In this document: one piece after another, positions 23,678 to 32,893 of the stretch
Numbering within the stretch: position 1 is the first letter of the stretch
How the letters are laid out: each line of letters begins with the position of its first letter
Source: Opitutaceae bacterium
Lineage (GTDB): Bacteria > Verrucomicrobiota > Verrucomicrobiia > Opitutales > Opitutaceae
Assembly: GCA_023269585.1 (NCBI GenBank)
Contig: JAHFTC010000013.1
Span: 1-51,107, forward strand
Length of the DNA: 51,107 bases
Direction: 5' to 3'
Translations under genes and position numbers: made by a program
Notes under the pieces: model-generated
What the model saw: the letters and a program-made list of their open reading frames with translations, nothing else
The model's database searches: none
What the model was told of the DNA's origin: nothing

Positions 23678-24025
23678 TTAGGCGTTGGTGTCGTTGGAAA
23701 AGTCGCCGAGTGAAGGGCTCTCGAATGCCCAGTTCAAGTATTTTTCCCCCACATGTTCGGCGCGGACGGCGATCCACTCGGGCGTTTCATAGGGATGCTC
23801 GGCCAAAATTCGCGTTTCCAACAGGCCGAGTTGTTCGGGTGTGCACTTGAACATCAGGCGCCATTCCTCGCTTTGTTCGAGCTTTCCCTTCCACCAGTAG
23901 ACCGAGGTGACGGGGCCCTCGATCTGGGCGCAGGCGGCCAAGCGGTGCTCGACCGCCGAGCGGGCCAGCCGGGCCGCGGCGTCGCGGGAATCGACTGTTG
24001 TCCAAGCAATCCACATGGCCGGCAT
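23678..24025 (-). CDS. cutA: CutA1-family divalent-ion tolerance protein
   Basis: CutA1 is a ferredoxin-like trimer connected with copper and other divalent-ion tolerance; its biochemical role is still unclear. The 115-residue product has the family blocks WTTVDSRDAAARLARSAVEHRLAACAQI, VTSVYWWKGKLEQSEEWRLMFKC, ILAEHPYETPEWIAVRAEHVGEKYLNW. The HPYETPE motif is diagnostic. ATG 24025 fits the family length. It heads a short transcript with the small basic protein. Confidence 0.93.
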   Translation of the reverse strand: MPAMWIAWTTVDSRDAAARLARSAVEHRLAACAQIEGPVTSVYWWKGKLEQSEEWRLMFKCTPEQLGLLETRILAEHPYETPEWIAVRAEHVGEKYLNWAFESPSLGDFSNDTNA

Positions 24026-24376
24026 GGTGCAGGGAACGTCCGGTGCGGCAAGCGGGCCGCGGGGTTTGGCACCGGCGCCCGACTCCTTCCGCAGGACTGG
24101 ATTTGTCCGAAAGAGCGCGAGGCGTCCTCCCTCGATAAACTCGCGCCCCTGAGCGGGTCGAACGGGCCGCCGCGCCGCGGCTCACCGGGATCGGGATGGG
24201 CCGCGCCCTGAAATGATCACCTTCTGGGGGAATCGTGAGGATCGGAGACGGGCGCGGCATGGCAGGAGGTCCGTCCCCGCCGCAAGCGCCGTCCGGTGGC
24301 CCGCCGAAATTCACTCTTGACCGGGGAGCGACGCGACCGCCTTGTCTCCCTCTTCACTTTTCCAAGGAGGAACTCC
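24026..24376. other. Divergent intergenic region between cutA and rpoZ
   Basis: The 351 bases hold no coding frame I would accept. They must contain the promoters of cutA and of rpoZ, but no promoter is clear enough to place. GCCGCGGCTCACCGGGA at 24174-24190 recurs at 36443-36459, so a dispersed repeat fragment is present. A ribosome site AAGGAGG ends the region at 24364-24370. Confidence 0.6.
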
Positions 24377-24574
24377 GTGAGAGACGAATACCTAAAAGAC
24401 GCCCAGAAAGTCATCATCGACGCGAACCTGCTCATCAATGTGGTTTCGCGCCGCGTGAAGCAGCTTCGTCGCGGCAGCCGTCCGCTCGTGGAGTCCCTGG
24501 AGAAGCTCAACCTCGAGGACATCGCCCTGCGCGAGATCATCGAGGGGAAGATCCATTACGAGTTCGTCGAGTAA
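24377..24574 (+). CDS. rpoZ: RNA polymerase omega subunit
   Basis: Omega helps fold and assemble the beta-prime subunit of RNA polymerase. The 65-residue product has YLKDAQKVIIDANLLINVVSRRVKQL, then RRGSRPLVES and NLEDIALREIIEGKIHYEF, matching the omega core (the N-x-x-x-L-I-N-x-x-S-x-R-x-x-Q-L motif and the ALxEI element). The start is GTG 24377, seven bases after a strong ribosome site AAGGAGG; longer in-frame starts upstream lack one. It precedes smpB by 82 bases, perhaps in one transcript. Confidence 0.9.
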   Translation: MRDEYLKDAQKVIIDANLLINVVSRRVKQLRRGSRPLVESLEKLNLEDIALREIIEGKIHYEFVE

Positions 24575-24656
24575 CTCTGTCGGCGGTCGCGCGGTGTCGG
24601 CGGCGGGCTGAGTCCCGGGTCGACGGGCGGGAATTCGCAGGCATACCCTGAACGCC

Positions 24657-25127
24657 GTGGCCGCAGCCAAAAAACAGGAGCGTTACACCGAGGTCCGCAA
24701 CCCGAAGGCGTTGCGCGACTATTTCATCGACGAGCGTTTCGAGGCCGGCATCGCCCTGCGTGGCGCCGAGGTGAAATCCATCCGGGCCGGCCGCGCGCAA
24801 CTCGCCGATGCGTTTGCGCGCATCGACCGCGGCGAGGCCTGGCTCTTCGGTCTGCACATCGAGGAGTACGAGTTCAGCGGTTACGTGAGGTGCGACCCGC
24901 GTCGCGCGCGCAAACTGCTCCTCCACCGCTCCCAGTTGCGCAAGATCGAGCAGGAGCTCGAGACGACGGGCAAGGCGCTGGTGGCGTTGCGGCTCTATTT
25001 CAAGGAGGCCCTCGTGAAGGTCGAGATCGGCCTGGCGACCGGCAAGAAGCAGTACGACAAACGCGACGACATCAAGAAGCGCGAGAACGACCGCGACATC
25101 GCCCGCGTGATGCGTTCGCGGAGCTGA
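24657..25127 (+). CDS. smpB: SsrA-binding protein
   Basis: SmpB binds tmRNA and delivers it to stalled ribosomes in trans-translation. The 156-residue product has the OB-fold blocks RNPKALRDYFIDERFEAGIALRGAEVKSIRAGRAQLADAFARI, EEYEFSGYVRCDPRRARKLLLHRSQ, LYFKEALVKVEIGLATGKKQYDKRDDIKKREN, and a basic tail. Usual SmpB has H in NIYIA-H-I..., here replaced by the LFGLHIEEYE version. The start is GTG 24657. No tmRNA gene was found in the window. Confidence 0.95.
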   Translation: MAAAKKQERYTEVRNPKALRDYFIDERFEAGIALRGAEVKSIRAGRAQLADAFARIDRGEAWLFGLHIEEYEFSGYVRCDPRRARKLLLHRSQLRKIEQELETTGKALVALRLYFKEALVKVEIGLATGKKQYDKRDDIKKRENDRDIARVMRSRS

Positions 25128-25293
25128 GGGGCGTGGCTGCGGTCGCATGCCGCCGTGAAGCGCGGCGCTCTCGCGAGCCGTGTCCGGCGCGGGCGGATCG
25201 CGGAAGCTTTTCGGGTTGGAGGCCGCCTCGGTGAGGTGGCTCGGCTGAAATCGCCAGGTCAGCGACTGGGCCTACAGCCGGCGCGATTCAGCC

Positions 25294-26907
25294 TCACTCC
25301 AGCCGCACGTGTTGGTAACGGTGGAATCCCAGCAGGGCGGGTTGCCAGCCGCGCACCGCCGGATCGGCGAGGTAGGCACGGGTACCGTGATAGAGCGGGG
25401 CGACGGGCAACGCCGTGAGCAGACGCCCCTCGGCCTCGTTGAACAGCGCGTTGCGCCGCATGGGATCGGCCTCGGTGGCGGCGGCGCGGACGAGGCGGTC
25501 GTACTCGGCCTCGGACCAACCCGTGGCATTGTTGCCGCTGTCGGCGAGGAAGAGCTCGAGGAAGGCGACGGGGTCGGCGTAGTCGCCGATCCAGCGGGCG
25601 AGCGAGAGGTCGTAGGCGAGGCGCCGTTCGTCGGAGATCCAGACGTTCTTCTCCTTCGGCGCGAGGGCGACGGTCACGCCGAGTTCGCGGACCCACATCT
25701 GCTGGAGCGCCTCGAGGACCTTCTGGTTGAGGTCGGACGAGAACGTGATCGCCTCGGTCGCCGGGAAACCGCGCCCCGCGGGGAACCCCGCGTCGGCCAG
25801 AAGCCGGCGGGCGGCGCCGGGATCCAACGTGAGGCCGGCGGGCGGGGTGTAACCGGGAAGTCCCGACGGACAGAGCGTGAAGCCCGGCGCCTGGCCGCCG
25901 AGCGCCACGGTGCCGACGAGGGCCGCGCGATCGACCGCGAGCGCGAAGGCGCGGCGCACCCGGGGGTCGTTGAACGGCGGGCGGGTGGTGTTGAAACGCA
26001 GGAAGTTCGCCTCGAGCACCGGTTCGGTGCGCAGCACCTGCGGCTGGTTGGCGCGGTAGTGGGCAATGCGCGTCGCGGGCAGGTCGGCGGTGAGGTGGAG
26101 CTGGCCGGTGCGGAAGGCGGCCTCCTGGGCCGCGGCCTGATCGTAGGGGTGGAAGACGAGGGCGGCGAGTTGCGCGGGCTCGTGGAACTGGGGGTTGCGG
26201 GCGGTGACGAGCCGGCGGTTGAGCGACCACTCGGTGAGCACGAACGGGCCGTTGCCCACGAGGAACTCGGGCCGGGTCCAGCGGCGCTCGTCCCCCGCGG
26301 CGGCGGCCCGGGCGAGGGCTTGGCGCGGAATCGGAAAGGCGACCGGCAGGCCGAGGATCGCGGGCAGGAGCGGGGTGGGCCGGGCGAGGGAGATCTCCAG
26401 CGTCGATGCATCCACGGCGCGGAGACCGAGCGAGGCGGGGTCGGTGGCGCGGCCGGCGTTGAAGTCCTCGGCGCCGCGGATGGGGTAGAGGACGTAGGCG
26501 TATTCTGACGCGAGGGCGGGGGAGAGGGCGCGGCGCAGGGACCAGGCGAAGTCTTCGGCGGTGAGCGGGGCGCCGTCGGACCAGCGTAGGTTGGGGCGAA
26601 GGTGGAAGGTCCAGGTGAGGCCGTCGGCGGAGGTCTCCCAGCGCTCGGCGGCGGCGGGGATGGGGAGCGAGGTGGTTTCGTCGAGCGCGGTGAGGCCTTC
26701 GAAGAGCGCGAGCGAGACGCTCATCTGGTCCATGTTGATCTGGCGCTGCGGGTCGAGTTCGCCGGGCTCGGAGTTGAGCGCGAGGTGGAGCGTGCCGGTG
26801 CGCCGGCCGGCGGCGGCGGCGGTCTCGCGTTTGCCGCAACCGGGTGCGAGCAGGGCAAGACCGAGAAGGGCGGCGACGAGCAGGAACGGACGGCGGAGGC
26901 GCGACAT
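25294..26907 (-). CDS. oppA: Oligopeptide ABC transporter substrate-binding lipoprotein
   Basis: The 537-residue product is a cluster C solute-binding protein that would capture peptides in the periplasm. It begins with a lipoprotein signal ending LALLAPGC (Cys about 24), then GTLHLALNSEPGELDPQRQINMDQ, LTWTFHLRPNLRWSDGAPLTAEDFAWSLRR, VGNGPFVLTEWSLN, FLRFNTTRPPFNDPRVRRAFALAVDRAALV and YDLSLARWIGDYADPVAFLELF, all typical of OppA/DppA. ATG 26907 starts the lipoprotein signal. The matching permease genes oppB and oppC are absent; ATPase genes lie 2 kb away at 28860-31472, beyond a response regulator and trmL. Confidence 0.93.
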   Translation of the reverse strand: MSRLRRPFLLVAALLGLALLAPGCGKRETAAAAGRRTGTLHLALNSEPGELDPQRQINMDQMSVSLALFEGLTALDETTSLPIPAAAERWETSADGLTWTFHLRPNLRWSDGAPLTAEDFAWSLRRALSPALASEYAYVLYPIRGAEDFNAGRATDPASLGLRAVDASTLEISLARPTPLLPAILGLPVAFPIPRQALARAAAAGDERRWTRPEFLVGNGPFVLTEWSLNRRLVTARNPQFHEPAQLAALVFHPYDQAAAQEAAFRTGQLHLTADLPATRIAHYRANQPQVLRTEPVLEANFLRFNTTRPPFNDPRVRRAFALAVDRAALVGTVALGGQAPGFTLCPSGLPGYTPPAGLTLDPGAARRLLADAGFPAGRGFPATEAITFSSDLNQKVLEALQQMWVRELGVTVALAPKEKNVWISDERRLAYDLSLARWIGDYADPVAFLELFLADSGNNATGWSEAEYDRLVRAAATEADPMRRNALFNEAEGRLLTALPVAPLYHGTRAYLADPAVRGWQPALLGFHRYQHVRLE

Positions 26908-27228
26908 CGTGGGCGGAGCATGCGCGGGCCGGCGCGCGGCGCAATCGCGGCGGAGCGGTCTTCGGGTCGGGTCACGTCGGCGCCACGCTTGAAGTCCTGG
27001 ATACACCCCGGGTCGGAGCAGAAAGAAGCCCGGTTGGGGGACCGCGCGGAAGGGCCCATGTGCTGGCGGCGGACCCGCGGTGCTCAGCCCGGGCGAGGCA
27101 AGCGAGTGCGGGGTGGCGGAAGAACGGCAACCCGCCAGCGAACGGGCGGCGTCACGAAAACTTCGTGACAAATCTCGGACCGTCGGGCGCGCGACGCGCG
27201 TCTCTCGCCGCTCGACCGATTGCTCGAC
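26908..27228. other. Intergenic region between oppA and a response regulator, with a small hairpin
   Basis: The 321 bases carry no coding frame worth calling. A perfect hairpin, GTCACGAA-AAC-TTCGTGAC, lies at 27151-27169. It sits 60 bases past the stop of the response-regulator gene and upstream of oppA, so it could be a terminator or an operator. No U-run follows. Confidence 0.5.
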
Positions 27229-27624
27229 TCAGCTCGGTTCCTTGAGCTGGGGCGGGTTGGCGTCGGGCCAGTTCTGGATCAGGAGGTCCGCGAGGCGGCG
27301 CCAGCCGAACGGCTTGGCGAGCACCGTCTTCAATGACGGCAGGCGGCGCATCTCCTCCTCGCCGAATTTCAGACTGTGGCCGGTGATGAGGATGGCGGGC
27401 ACGTTGGGCTGCACCTGCTGGAGGTTGCGGATCAATTCGATGCCGTTCATCACCGGCATGTAGTAATCGGTGACGAGGACCGCGATGTCCCCGGCGTGGA
27501 TGGCCTTGAGGGCGTCGGCGGGCCGGTTGTACGACTCCACCGGGCAGGTCAGGTTGTCGTTGAGAATCTGCGCCAGCAGCTCGGTAAACGACTTCTCATC
27601 GTCGACGATGAGGACCTTTTTCAT
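27229..27624 (-). CDS. Single-domain response regulator (CheY-like)
   Basis: The 131-residue protein is a receiver domain only: acidic pair in VLIVDDEKSF, phospho-acceptor Asp in LVTDYYMPVMNG, Thr in ILITGHS, Lys in LAKPFGW. There is no output domain, so it works through protein contacts or as a phosphorelay step. It could take phosphate from either hybrid kinase in the window, but neither is adjacent. ATG 27624 (MKKVLIVDDE) is preferred; the frame has nine more codons upstream. Confidence 0.9.
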   Translation of the reverse strand: MKKVLIVDDEKSFTELLAQILNDNLTCPVESYNRPADALKAIHAGDIAVLVTDYYMPVMNGIELIRNLQQVQPNVPAILITGHSLKFGEEEMRRLPSLKTVLAKPFGWRRLADLLIQNWPDANPPQLKEPS

Positions 27625-27745
27625 CTTGGCTGGGGTTTCGGGTGGAGTCACGGAGTGGGGAGTGATGCCATGCTACTCTCTCGCAGAAGGTGCCCATACA
27701 ACCCAATTTCCGAGGGGCGACGAGGATCGGAGGGGTTTTTGACAC

Positions 27746-28264
27746 ATGATTCACATTGTCCTTTTTCAGCCCGAAATCCCCCAGAACACCGGCAATGTCG
27801 GCCGGATGTGCGCGATCACGCGCTGCCGGCTGCACCTGATCCACCCGCTCGGCTTCACGATCACCGACCGGCATCTGCGGCGCGCCGGCATGGATTACTG
27901 GTATGAACTGGATGTGCACCACCATCGCAACTGGGAGGAATTTCAGGCCAGCCCGCTCCGCCCGCAACGACTCTGGCTGCTGACGACGAAGGGCGCTCGG
28001 TCGTTCTGGGAGGCGCGGTACGCCGACGGCGACGGGCTGGTCTTCGGCAACGAGAGCTCCGGCGCACCGGATTGGCTGCACGCGCAGATCGGTCTCGATT
28101 CGCGCATTACTATCCCTCATGCGAACACCGAGCTGCGCTCGCTCAACCTCTCGACCGCGGCTGGCATCGCGACTTTCGAGGCGCTGCGGCAGGTCGGGTA
28201 TCCGGGCGGGGGTGGTGTGTCGGCGCAAGTTGACTCCCCAGTGCAGCCTCCGCGTGGTAGCTAA
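27746..28264 (+). CDS. trmL: tRNA (cytidine/uridine-34-2'-O)-methyltransferase
   Basis: TrmL methylates the ribose at wobble position 34 of two tRNA-Leu isoacceptors, using S-adenosylmethionine. The 172-residue SPOUT protein has FQPEIPQNTGNVGRMCAITRCRLHLIHPLGF, LRRAGMDYWYELDV, LVFGNESSGAPDW and ITIPHANTELRSLNLSTAAGIATFEALRQ, the complete motif set. ATG 27746 fits the family. The last 20 residues are an unconserved tail. One of the target-type tRNAs, tRNA-Leu(CAA), is encoded 5 kb upstream. Confidence 0.93.
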   Translation: MIHIVLFQPEIPQNTGNVGRMCAITRCRLHLIHPLGFTITDRHLRRAGMDYWYELDVHHHRNWEEFQASPLRPQRLWLLTTKGARSFWEARYADGDGLVFGNESSGAPDWLHAQIGLDSRITIPHANTELRSLNLSTAAGIATFEALRQVGYPGGGGVSAQVDSPVQPPRGS

Positions 28265-28408
28265 CGACCCGTTTTCGGGAGTGAGACCGGGTTGACGTGA
28301 TGCCCGGCGCCGCAGCAGCCGGCGACAAGATCCGTCCGGGGATGACCCTGGCGATTGAGCAACAGCTTGATTCCCCCGGCCGCTCCAGCGGCCTGACAAT
28401 GTCCGAGT

Positions 28409-28451
28409 CCAAACCGTTTACCTTCACGGTCGTGAACCTAAACGGTTTTGG
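28409..28451. repeat. Palindrome, family B (CCGTTTAC arms), copy 1
   Basis: The outer arms AAACCGTTTACC and CCTAAACGGTTTT flank the shared centre TCACG-GT-CGTGA. The arms pair except for one or two positions. Confidence 0.85.
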
Positions 28452-28541
28452 GGTGAAGGCCGGCGGGGGTTCAAAAGGAAGACGGAAGCGGAAGGGGGCG
28501 ATGGGCGAGCTGCCTTCAATGATGCCGGCCAGCACCGGGTG

Positions 28542-28580
28542 CTGCACATTCTGGTGATACGGTCATATCACATTTTTGTG
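28542..28580. repeat. Palindrome, family C (TGCACATTT arms), degenerate copy
   Basis: GCACATTCTGGTGATACG and CATATCACATTTTTGTGC flank GT; several arm positions no longer pair. It lies 50 bases before a perfect relative at 28631-28670. Confidence 0.7.
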
Positions 28581-28630
28581 CGATTCCTGTTCGATGTTGG
28601 CAGGTTTCAGACGAGGGAAGGCGAGAGTAT

Positions 28631-28670
28631 TGCACATTTTGGTGATACGACCGTATCACTAAAATGTGCA
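28631..28670. repeat. Palindrome, family C, near-perfect copy
   Basis: The 19-base arms TGCACATTTTGGTGATACG and its near-perfect complement flank a central AC; one pair is G-T-like. The centre GATACG-AC-CGTATC contains ACGACCGT, the reverse complement of the shared 8-mer. Confidence 0.88.
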
Positions 28671-28703
28671 GTTGTGGGGGGCGGTTGCGGGATCGGCTCA
28701 GCC

Positions 28704-28822
28704 GCCTCGATGCGGACGGGTGTCGGGGGGGCGAGTGTCGAACTGTCGTCGGCACAATTCCAGTCGCTGGGCGGTTCCGTTTATCCTCGGTGATTCGGCT
28801 CCCGTCGATCGTCCCTCGTCGC
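28704..28822. repeat. Dispersed intergenic repeat, copy 2
   Basis: It matches the repeat at 162-280, sharing CGGCACAATTCCAGTCGCT and TCCTCGGTGAT in the same order and spacing apart from one base. The two copies are 28.5 kb apart. Confidence 0.6.
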
Positions 28823-28859
28823 TCGTCAGTCCCTCGACTTTCGACTGACTGATCACGGC

Positions 28860-29858
<999 letters not shown>

Positions 29859-29890
29859 GGAGGCAGGATCTAGAATCTAGAAGCTAGGAG

Positions 29891-30379
29891 TTAGGCTTCA
29901 TCTTCTGCGTCTGCGCAATACGGCGAAGCGCAGTTCTCGACAAATAGCCCAAGCGTTTGCGCCTTCTCGATGGCCTTCTCGCAAGGACTCTCGACGCCGA
30001 TATACATGTAGAAATCCCACCCGAAATGCACATAGCGCCCATCGGCTTGAAGCTCACACCAAAACTCTTCTCGCAGCACTGAGCGGCAAATGCGGCCGAA
30101 ATCGGTCCATGCAACTAAGGATCCCTCTGGCGGCACAGTCGGCAGATCCACCCGGATCTCCAGGCTCGTAACCCTTAGCTCGGGCGAATGGTCTTCAGTC
30201 AGAAACGAGGTAGCAGCCTCGACGTAGGCCGATTCGACGCGCAGATACTCAGATTCGGACAGTGTGACCCCACCGAAGGCATCGCCTATTTGGCGGAACA
30301 TCGTCCAGTCGTCTTTCGTATACGCGCCAGCGTCGTTGCGGAACGCCGGATCATACTTGGTGACTCTATACTGGTACAT
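29891..30379 (-). CDS. Orphan protein of unknown function, lodged between oppD and oppF
   Basis: The 162-residue product begins MYQYRVTKYDPAFR and has DDWTMFRQIGDAFGG, EYLRVESAYVEA, LREEFWCELQ and VHFGWDFYMYIGV. I recall proteins of this kind as short stand-alone hypothetical proteins in many phyla, often scattered like immunity genes of polymorphic toxins, but I cannot name a family and the role is inference. The DNA is visibly richer in A+T than both opp genes around it. It is codirectional with them and occupies most of the 640 bases that separate oppD from oppF, which looks like insertion into a formerly contiguous operon. No toxin is adjacent. Confidence 0.7.
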   Translation of the reverse strand: MYQYRVTKYDPAFRNDAGAYTKDDWTMFRQIGDAFGGVTLSESEYLRVESAYVEAATSFLTEDHSPELRVTSLEIRVDLPTVPPEGSLVAWTDFGRICRSVLREEFWCELQADGRYVHFGWDFYMYIGVESPCEKAIEKAQTLGLFVENCASPYCADAEDEA

Positions 30380-30454
30380 GTTCGGTTTTGCTTAACAGGA
30401 GCGGACCTGTGGCGACGCTTTCCGGAGGAGAGAAGGGGAGAGTTGGAATTGCGG

Positions 30455-30480
30455 TCTGTCGCCTGCAAGCAGGCTCCTAC
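30455..30480. repeat. Short dispersed hairpin repeat (GTAGGAGC type)
   Basis: On the minus strand it reads GTAGGAGCCTGCTTGCAGGC, with a GCCTGC-TT-GCAGGC hairpin. Strings of this type recur in many genomes as small intergenic repeats. It sits between oppD and the orphan gene, on the oppD side. Confidence 0.55.
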
Positions 30481-30497
30481 ATGGAAGAACACGCGGT

Positions 30498-31472
30498 CTA
30501 GAGCTCCCCGGCCTGCACGCGCAGGCAGGCGGTGAGGTGGTTGGGATTTGTCGCTTTGAGATTTGGCGTTTCCGGACTGCGACAGCGGTCGATTGCGAAT
30601 TCGCAGCGCGGCGCGAAGGGGCAGCCGGGCGGGAGGCGGCTGAGATCGGGCGGGAGGCCGGGGATGGTGAAGAGCTCGGCGCCCTTCGGTTGGAGGGCGG
30701 GAATCGAGCGTTGGAGGGCGCGGGTGTAGGGGTGTTGCGGACGCGCGAAGAGGTCCGTGGTTGTTGCGCTCTCGACGATGCGGCCGGCGTACATCACCTG
30801 CACGCGGTCGCACAGGCCGGCGACGACGCCGAGGTCGTGCGTGATGAAGATCACGGCCATGCCGAGCTCGCGTTGGAGGCGGCGGATGAGGTCGAGGATC
30901 TGCGCCTGCACGGTCACGTCGAGCGCGGTGGTGGGCTCGTCGGCGATGAGCAGCTCGGGGCGGGCGATGAGGGCCATCGCGATCATCACGCGTTGGCGCA
31001 TACCGCCGGAGAACTCGTGCGGGTAGTGGTGGAGGCGCGCGGCGGCGTCGTTGATGCCGACGGCTTCGAGCATCGCCAGGCCGCGGGCGAGCGCGTCGCG
31101 GCGGGAGAGTTTCTCGTGGATGAGCAGCGGCTCGATGAGTTGCTCGGAGACCCGCAGGTACGGATTGAGCGCCGTCATCGGGTCCTGGAAGATCATGCCG
31201 ATGCGGCGGCCGCGGATGGCGCGCAGCTCGCGCGCCGGGCAGGAGAGCAGGTCGGTGCCGGCTAGGAGCGCGCGGCCGGCGAGCTGCGCGGGCGGTTGCG
31301 GCACGAGGCGCAGGAGCGATTGGCAGGTGACGGACTTGCCCGAGCCGGACTCGCCGACGAGGCCGAGCGTCTCGCCCTTCTCGAGGGCGAAACTCACGCC
31401 GTCGACCGCGCGCACCACGCCGTTGCGGGTGTGGAAAAACGTGCGCAGGTCGGTGACTTCGAGCAACGGCAT
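30498..31472 (-). CDS. oppD: Oligopeptide ABC transporter ATPase, OppD/DppD type
   Basis: The 324-residue ATPase has Walker [11 protein letters not shown]-loop QDPMTALNP, signature FSGGMRQRV, Walker B LLIADEP and switch His in FITHDLGVV. The C-terminal oligopeptide extension ([14 protein letters not shown]...[18 protein letters not shown]) follows. The [15 protein letters not shown] version and the [12 protein letters not shown] segment are typical of OppD. ATG 31472 starts [13 protein letters not shown], as expected; the frame reads a further 89 codons upstream through a repeat. It is transcribed first, ahead of the orphan gene and oppF. No permease gene is nearby. Confidence 0.94.
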   Translation of the reverse strand: MPLLEVTDLRTFFHTRNGVVRAVDGVSFALEKGETLGLVGESGSGKSVTCQSLLRLVPQPPAQLAGRALLAGTDLLSCPARELRAIRGRRIGMIFQDPMTALNPYLRVSEQLIEPLLIHEKLSRRDALARGLAMLEAVGINDAAARLHHYPHEFSGGMRQRVMIAMALIARPELLIADEPTTALDVTVQAQILDLIRRLQRELGMAVIFITHDLGVVAGLCDRVQVMYAGRIVESATTTDLFARPQHPYTRALQRSIPALQPKGAELFTIPGLPPDLSRLPPGCPFAPRCEFAIDRCRSPETPNLKATNPNHLTACLRVQAGEL

Positions 31473-31544
31473 CGGTGCGCAGGATGCGACGACGGGCCGC
31501 GGCGCGGGGCAAAGGGAAAACGGCGAAGGCAGTTCGGAGCAATT

Positions 31545-31617
31545 GGCCACAGATGAACACCGATGGACACAGATGTGTGGATTCCGGATCGGTGAAGATC
31601 TGTGTTCATCTGTGGCC
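31545..31617. repeat. Inverted repeat of the CCACAGATGAACAC type
   Basis: GGCCACAGATGAACAC at 31545-31560 is matched by GTGTTCATCTGTGGCC at 31602-31617. Internal ACACAGATG and GATCTGTG strings allow a longer imperfect hairpin. This repeat type is common between genes in several environmental bacterial phyla. It lies between the divergent oppD and glycosyltransferase genes. Confidence 0.8.
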
Positions 31618-31686
31618 GTTCGTTCCTCCCAGAAAGTGTTGGCCCTCGGCGCGGGGGGCGTGTTCCGTGGCGGCACCGTTCCACGC

Positions 31687-32760
31687 ATGGAGAACAACAT
31701 CCGCGACCTGCGCACCACCGAGGTGATCGCCGCCAGCATGAAGGTCCGCTACAGCGGCGTGACCTCGACCGTGGCCGCGTTGGTGCCCGTGCATGCAAGG
31801 CGGCTGCCGATCGCGGCGCTCGGGCCGAAGTTGCCGGCGCACTGGCCGAAGATCACCTGGGGCTCTGTGCTCACTAAAGGCTGGAGCCGTCCGCCGGGCC
31901 GGCCGGGGCGGATCTGGCACGCGCGGCGCAACAACGAGATGCTCGCCGGCTGGCTGCTCAAGGCGGTGCTGCGGCAGCCGCTCAAGCTGCTCTTCACGTC
32001 GGCGGCGCAGCGTCGCCATTCGGCGTGGACGCGTTTTCTCCTGCGCCGGATGGACGCCGTGATCGCGGTTTCGCCGGAGTCGGGCTCGTACCTCGAGGTG
32101 CCTCACGTGGTGAACCTGCACGGCATCAACACCGAGACCTACCGCCCTGCCGCCGACCGTGCGGCCGAGTGGGCGGCGACCGGGCTGCCGGGCAAGTACG
32201 GCGTGGGCGTCTTCGGGCGCGTGCGCGCTCAGAAGGGCGTGGACCGGTTCGTCGACGCGATGATCGAGCTGCTACCGCGGTATCCGGACTTCACGGCCGT
32301 GGTGGTGGGGCAGGTGACGCTCGATCAGCGCGAGTTCGCCGCGCAGCAGCAGGCGAGGGTCGCCGCGGCCGGACTGACCCAACGCATCGTGTTTCTCGGC
32401 GAGCGTCCGGCCGAGGAGGTGCCGCTCTGGTTGAGGCGGATGACCATCGTCGTCGGGCCGCAGCGCTGGGAAGGTTTCGGGCTCGTGCCCGCCGAGGCGA
32501 TGGCCAGCGGTGCGCCGGTGGTGGCCACGCGCGTCGGCGCGGCGATGCACCTCATCCGCGAGGGCGAGACGGGTTTTCTGTGCGATGTGGACGACATGGC
32601 GACGCTCACGCGCCGCGTCGGCGAGCTGATGGCCGAGCCGGAGCGCGCCGCCGCGATGGGCCGGGCCGGGCGCGAACATGTGATTGCCAACTTCTCCATC
32701 GAGCGTGAAGCCACCGGCATCGAGGCGGTGTACGCGCGGCTGTTTGCGGAGTGGAAGTAG
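31687..32760 (+). CDS. GT4-family glycosyltransferase, LPS-core type
   Basis: The 357-residue product transfers a sugar, probably to the LPS core. The N-terminal domain opens TEVIAASMKVRYSGVTSTVAALVP, a form I recall from LpcC-like core mannosyltransferases. The C-terminal domain has GVFGRVRAQKGVDRFVDAMI, IVFLGERPAEEVPLWLR and the GT4 donor-site motif EGFGLVPAEAMASGAPVVATRVGA. Retaining GT-B enzymes of this type use nucleotide sugars; the exact sugar is not readable. ATG 31687 is the family-like start. The FkbM methyltransferase follows 133 bases later on the same strand, so a small envelope-sugar pair is likely. Confidence 0.88.
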   Translation: MENNIRDLRTTEVIAASMKVRYSGVTSTVAALVPVHARRLPIAALGPKLPAHWPKITWGSVLTKGWSRPPGRPGRIWHARRNNEMLAGWLLKAVLRQPLKLLFTSAAQRRHSAWTRFLLRRMDAVIAVSPESGSYLEVPHVVNLHGINTETYRPAADRAAEWAATGLPGKYGVGVFGRVRAQKGVDRFVDAMIELLPRYPDFTAVVVGQVTLDQREFAAQQQARVAAAGLTQRIVFLGERPAEEVPLWLRRMTIVVGPQRWEGFGLVPAEAMASGAPVVATRVGAAMHLIREGETGFLCDVDDMATLTRRVGELMAEPERAAAMGRAGREHVIANFSIEREATGIEAVYARLFAEWK

Positions 32761-32893
32761 GACCGGTCTCCGTTCGCGTCGGCGAAGGGGCGGACTGCGC
32801 TTGGCCCTTTCCCTCCGGAACACCGGTCATCGTACCGGCGGAATCTTTAGGCTTTCGTTCGCCAGGGAGCTGTCGAGAGTCGGCATCGCTGTC

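Larger units (their letters stand above)
28265..28859. other. Gene-free stretch between convergent trmL and oppF, packed with palindromes
   Basis: The 595 bases hold no gene. They contain one family-B palindrome, two family-C palindromes and the second copy of the 90-base dispersed repeat, each listed below. Confidence 0.7.
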
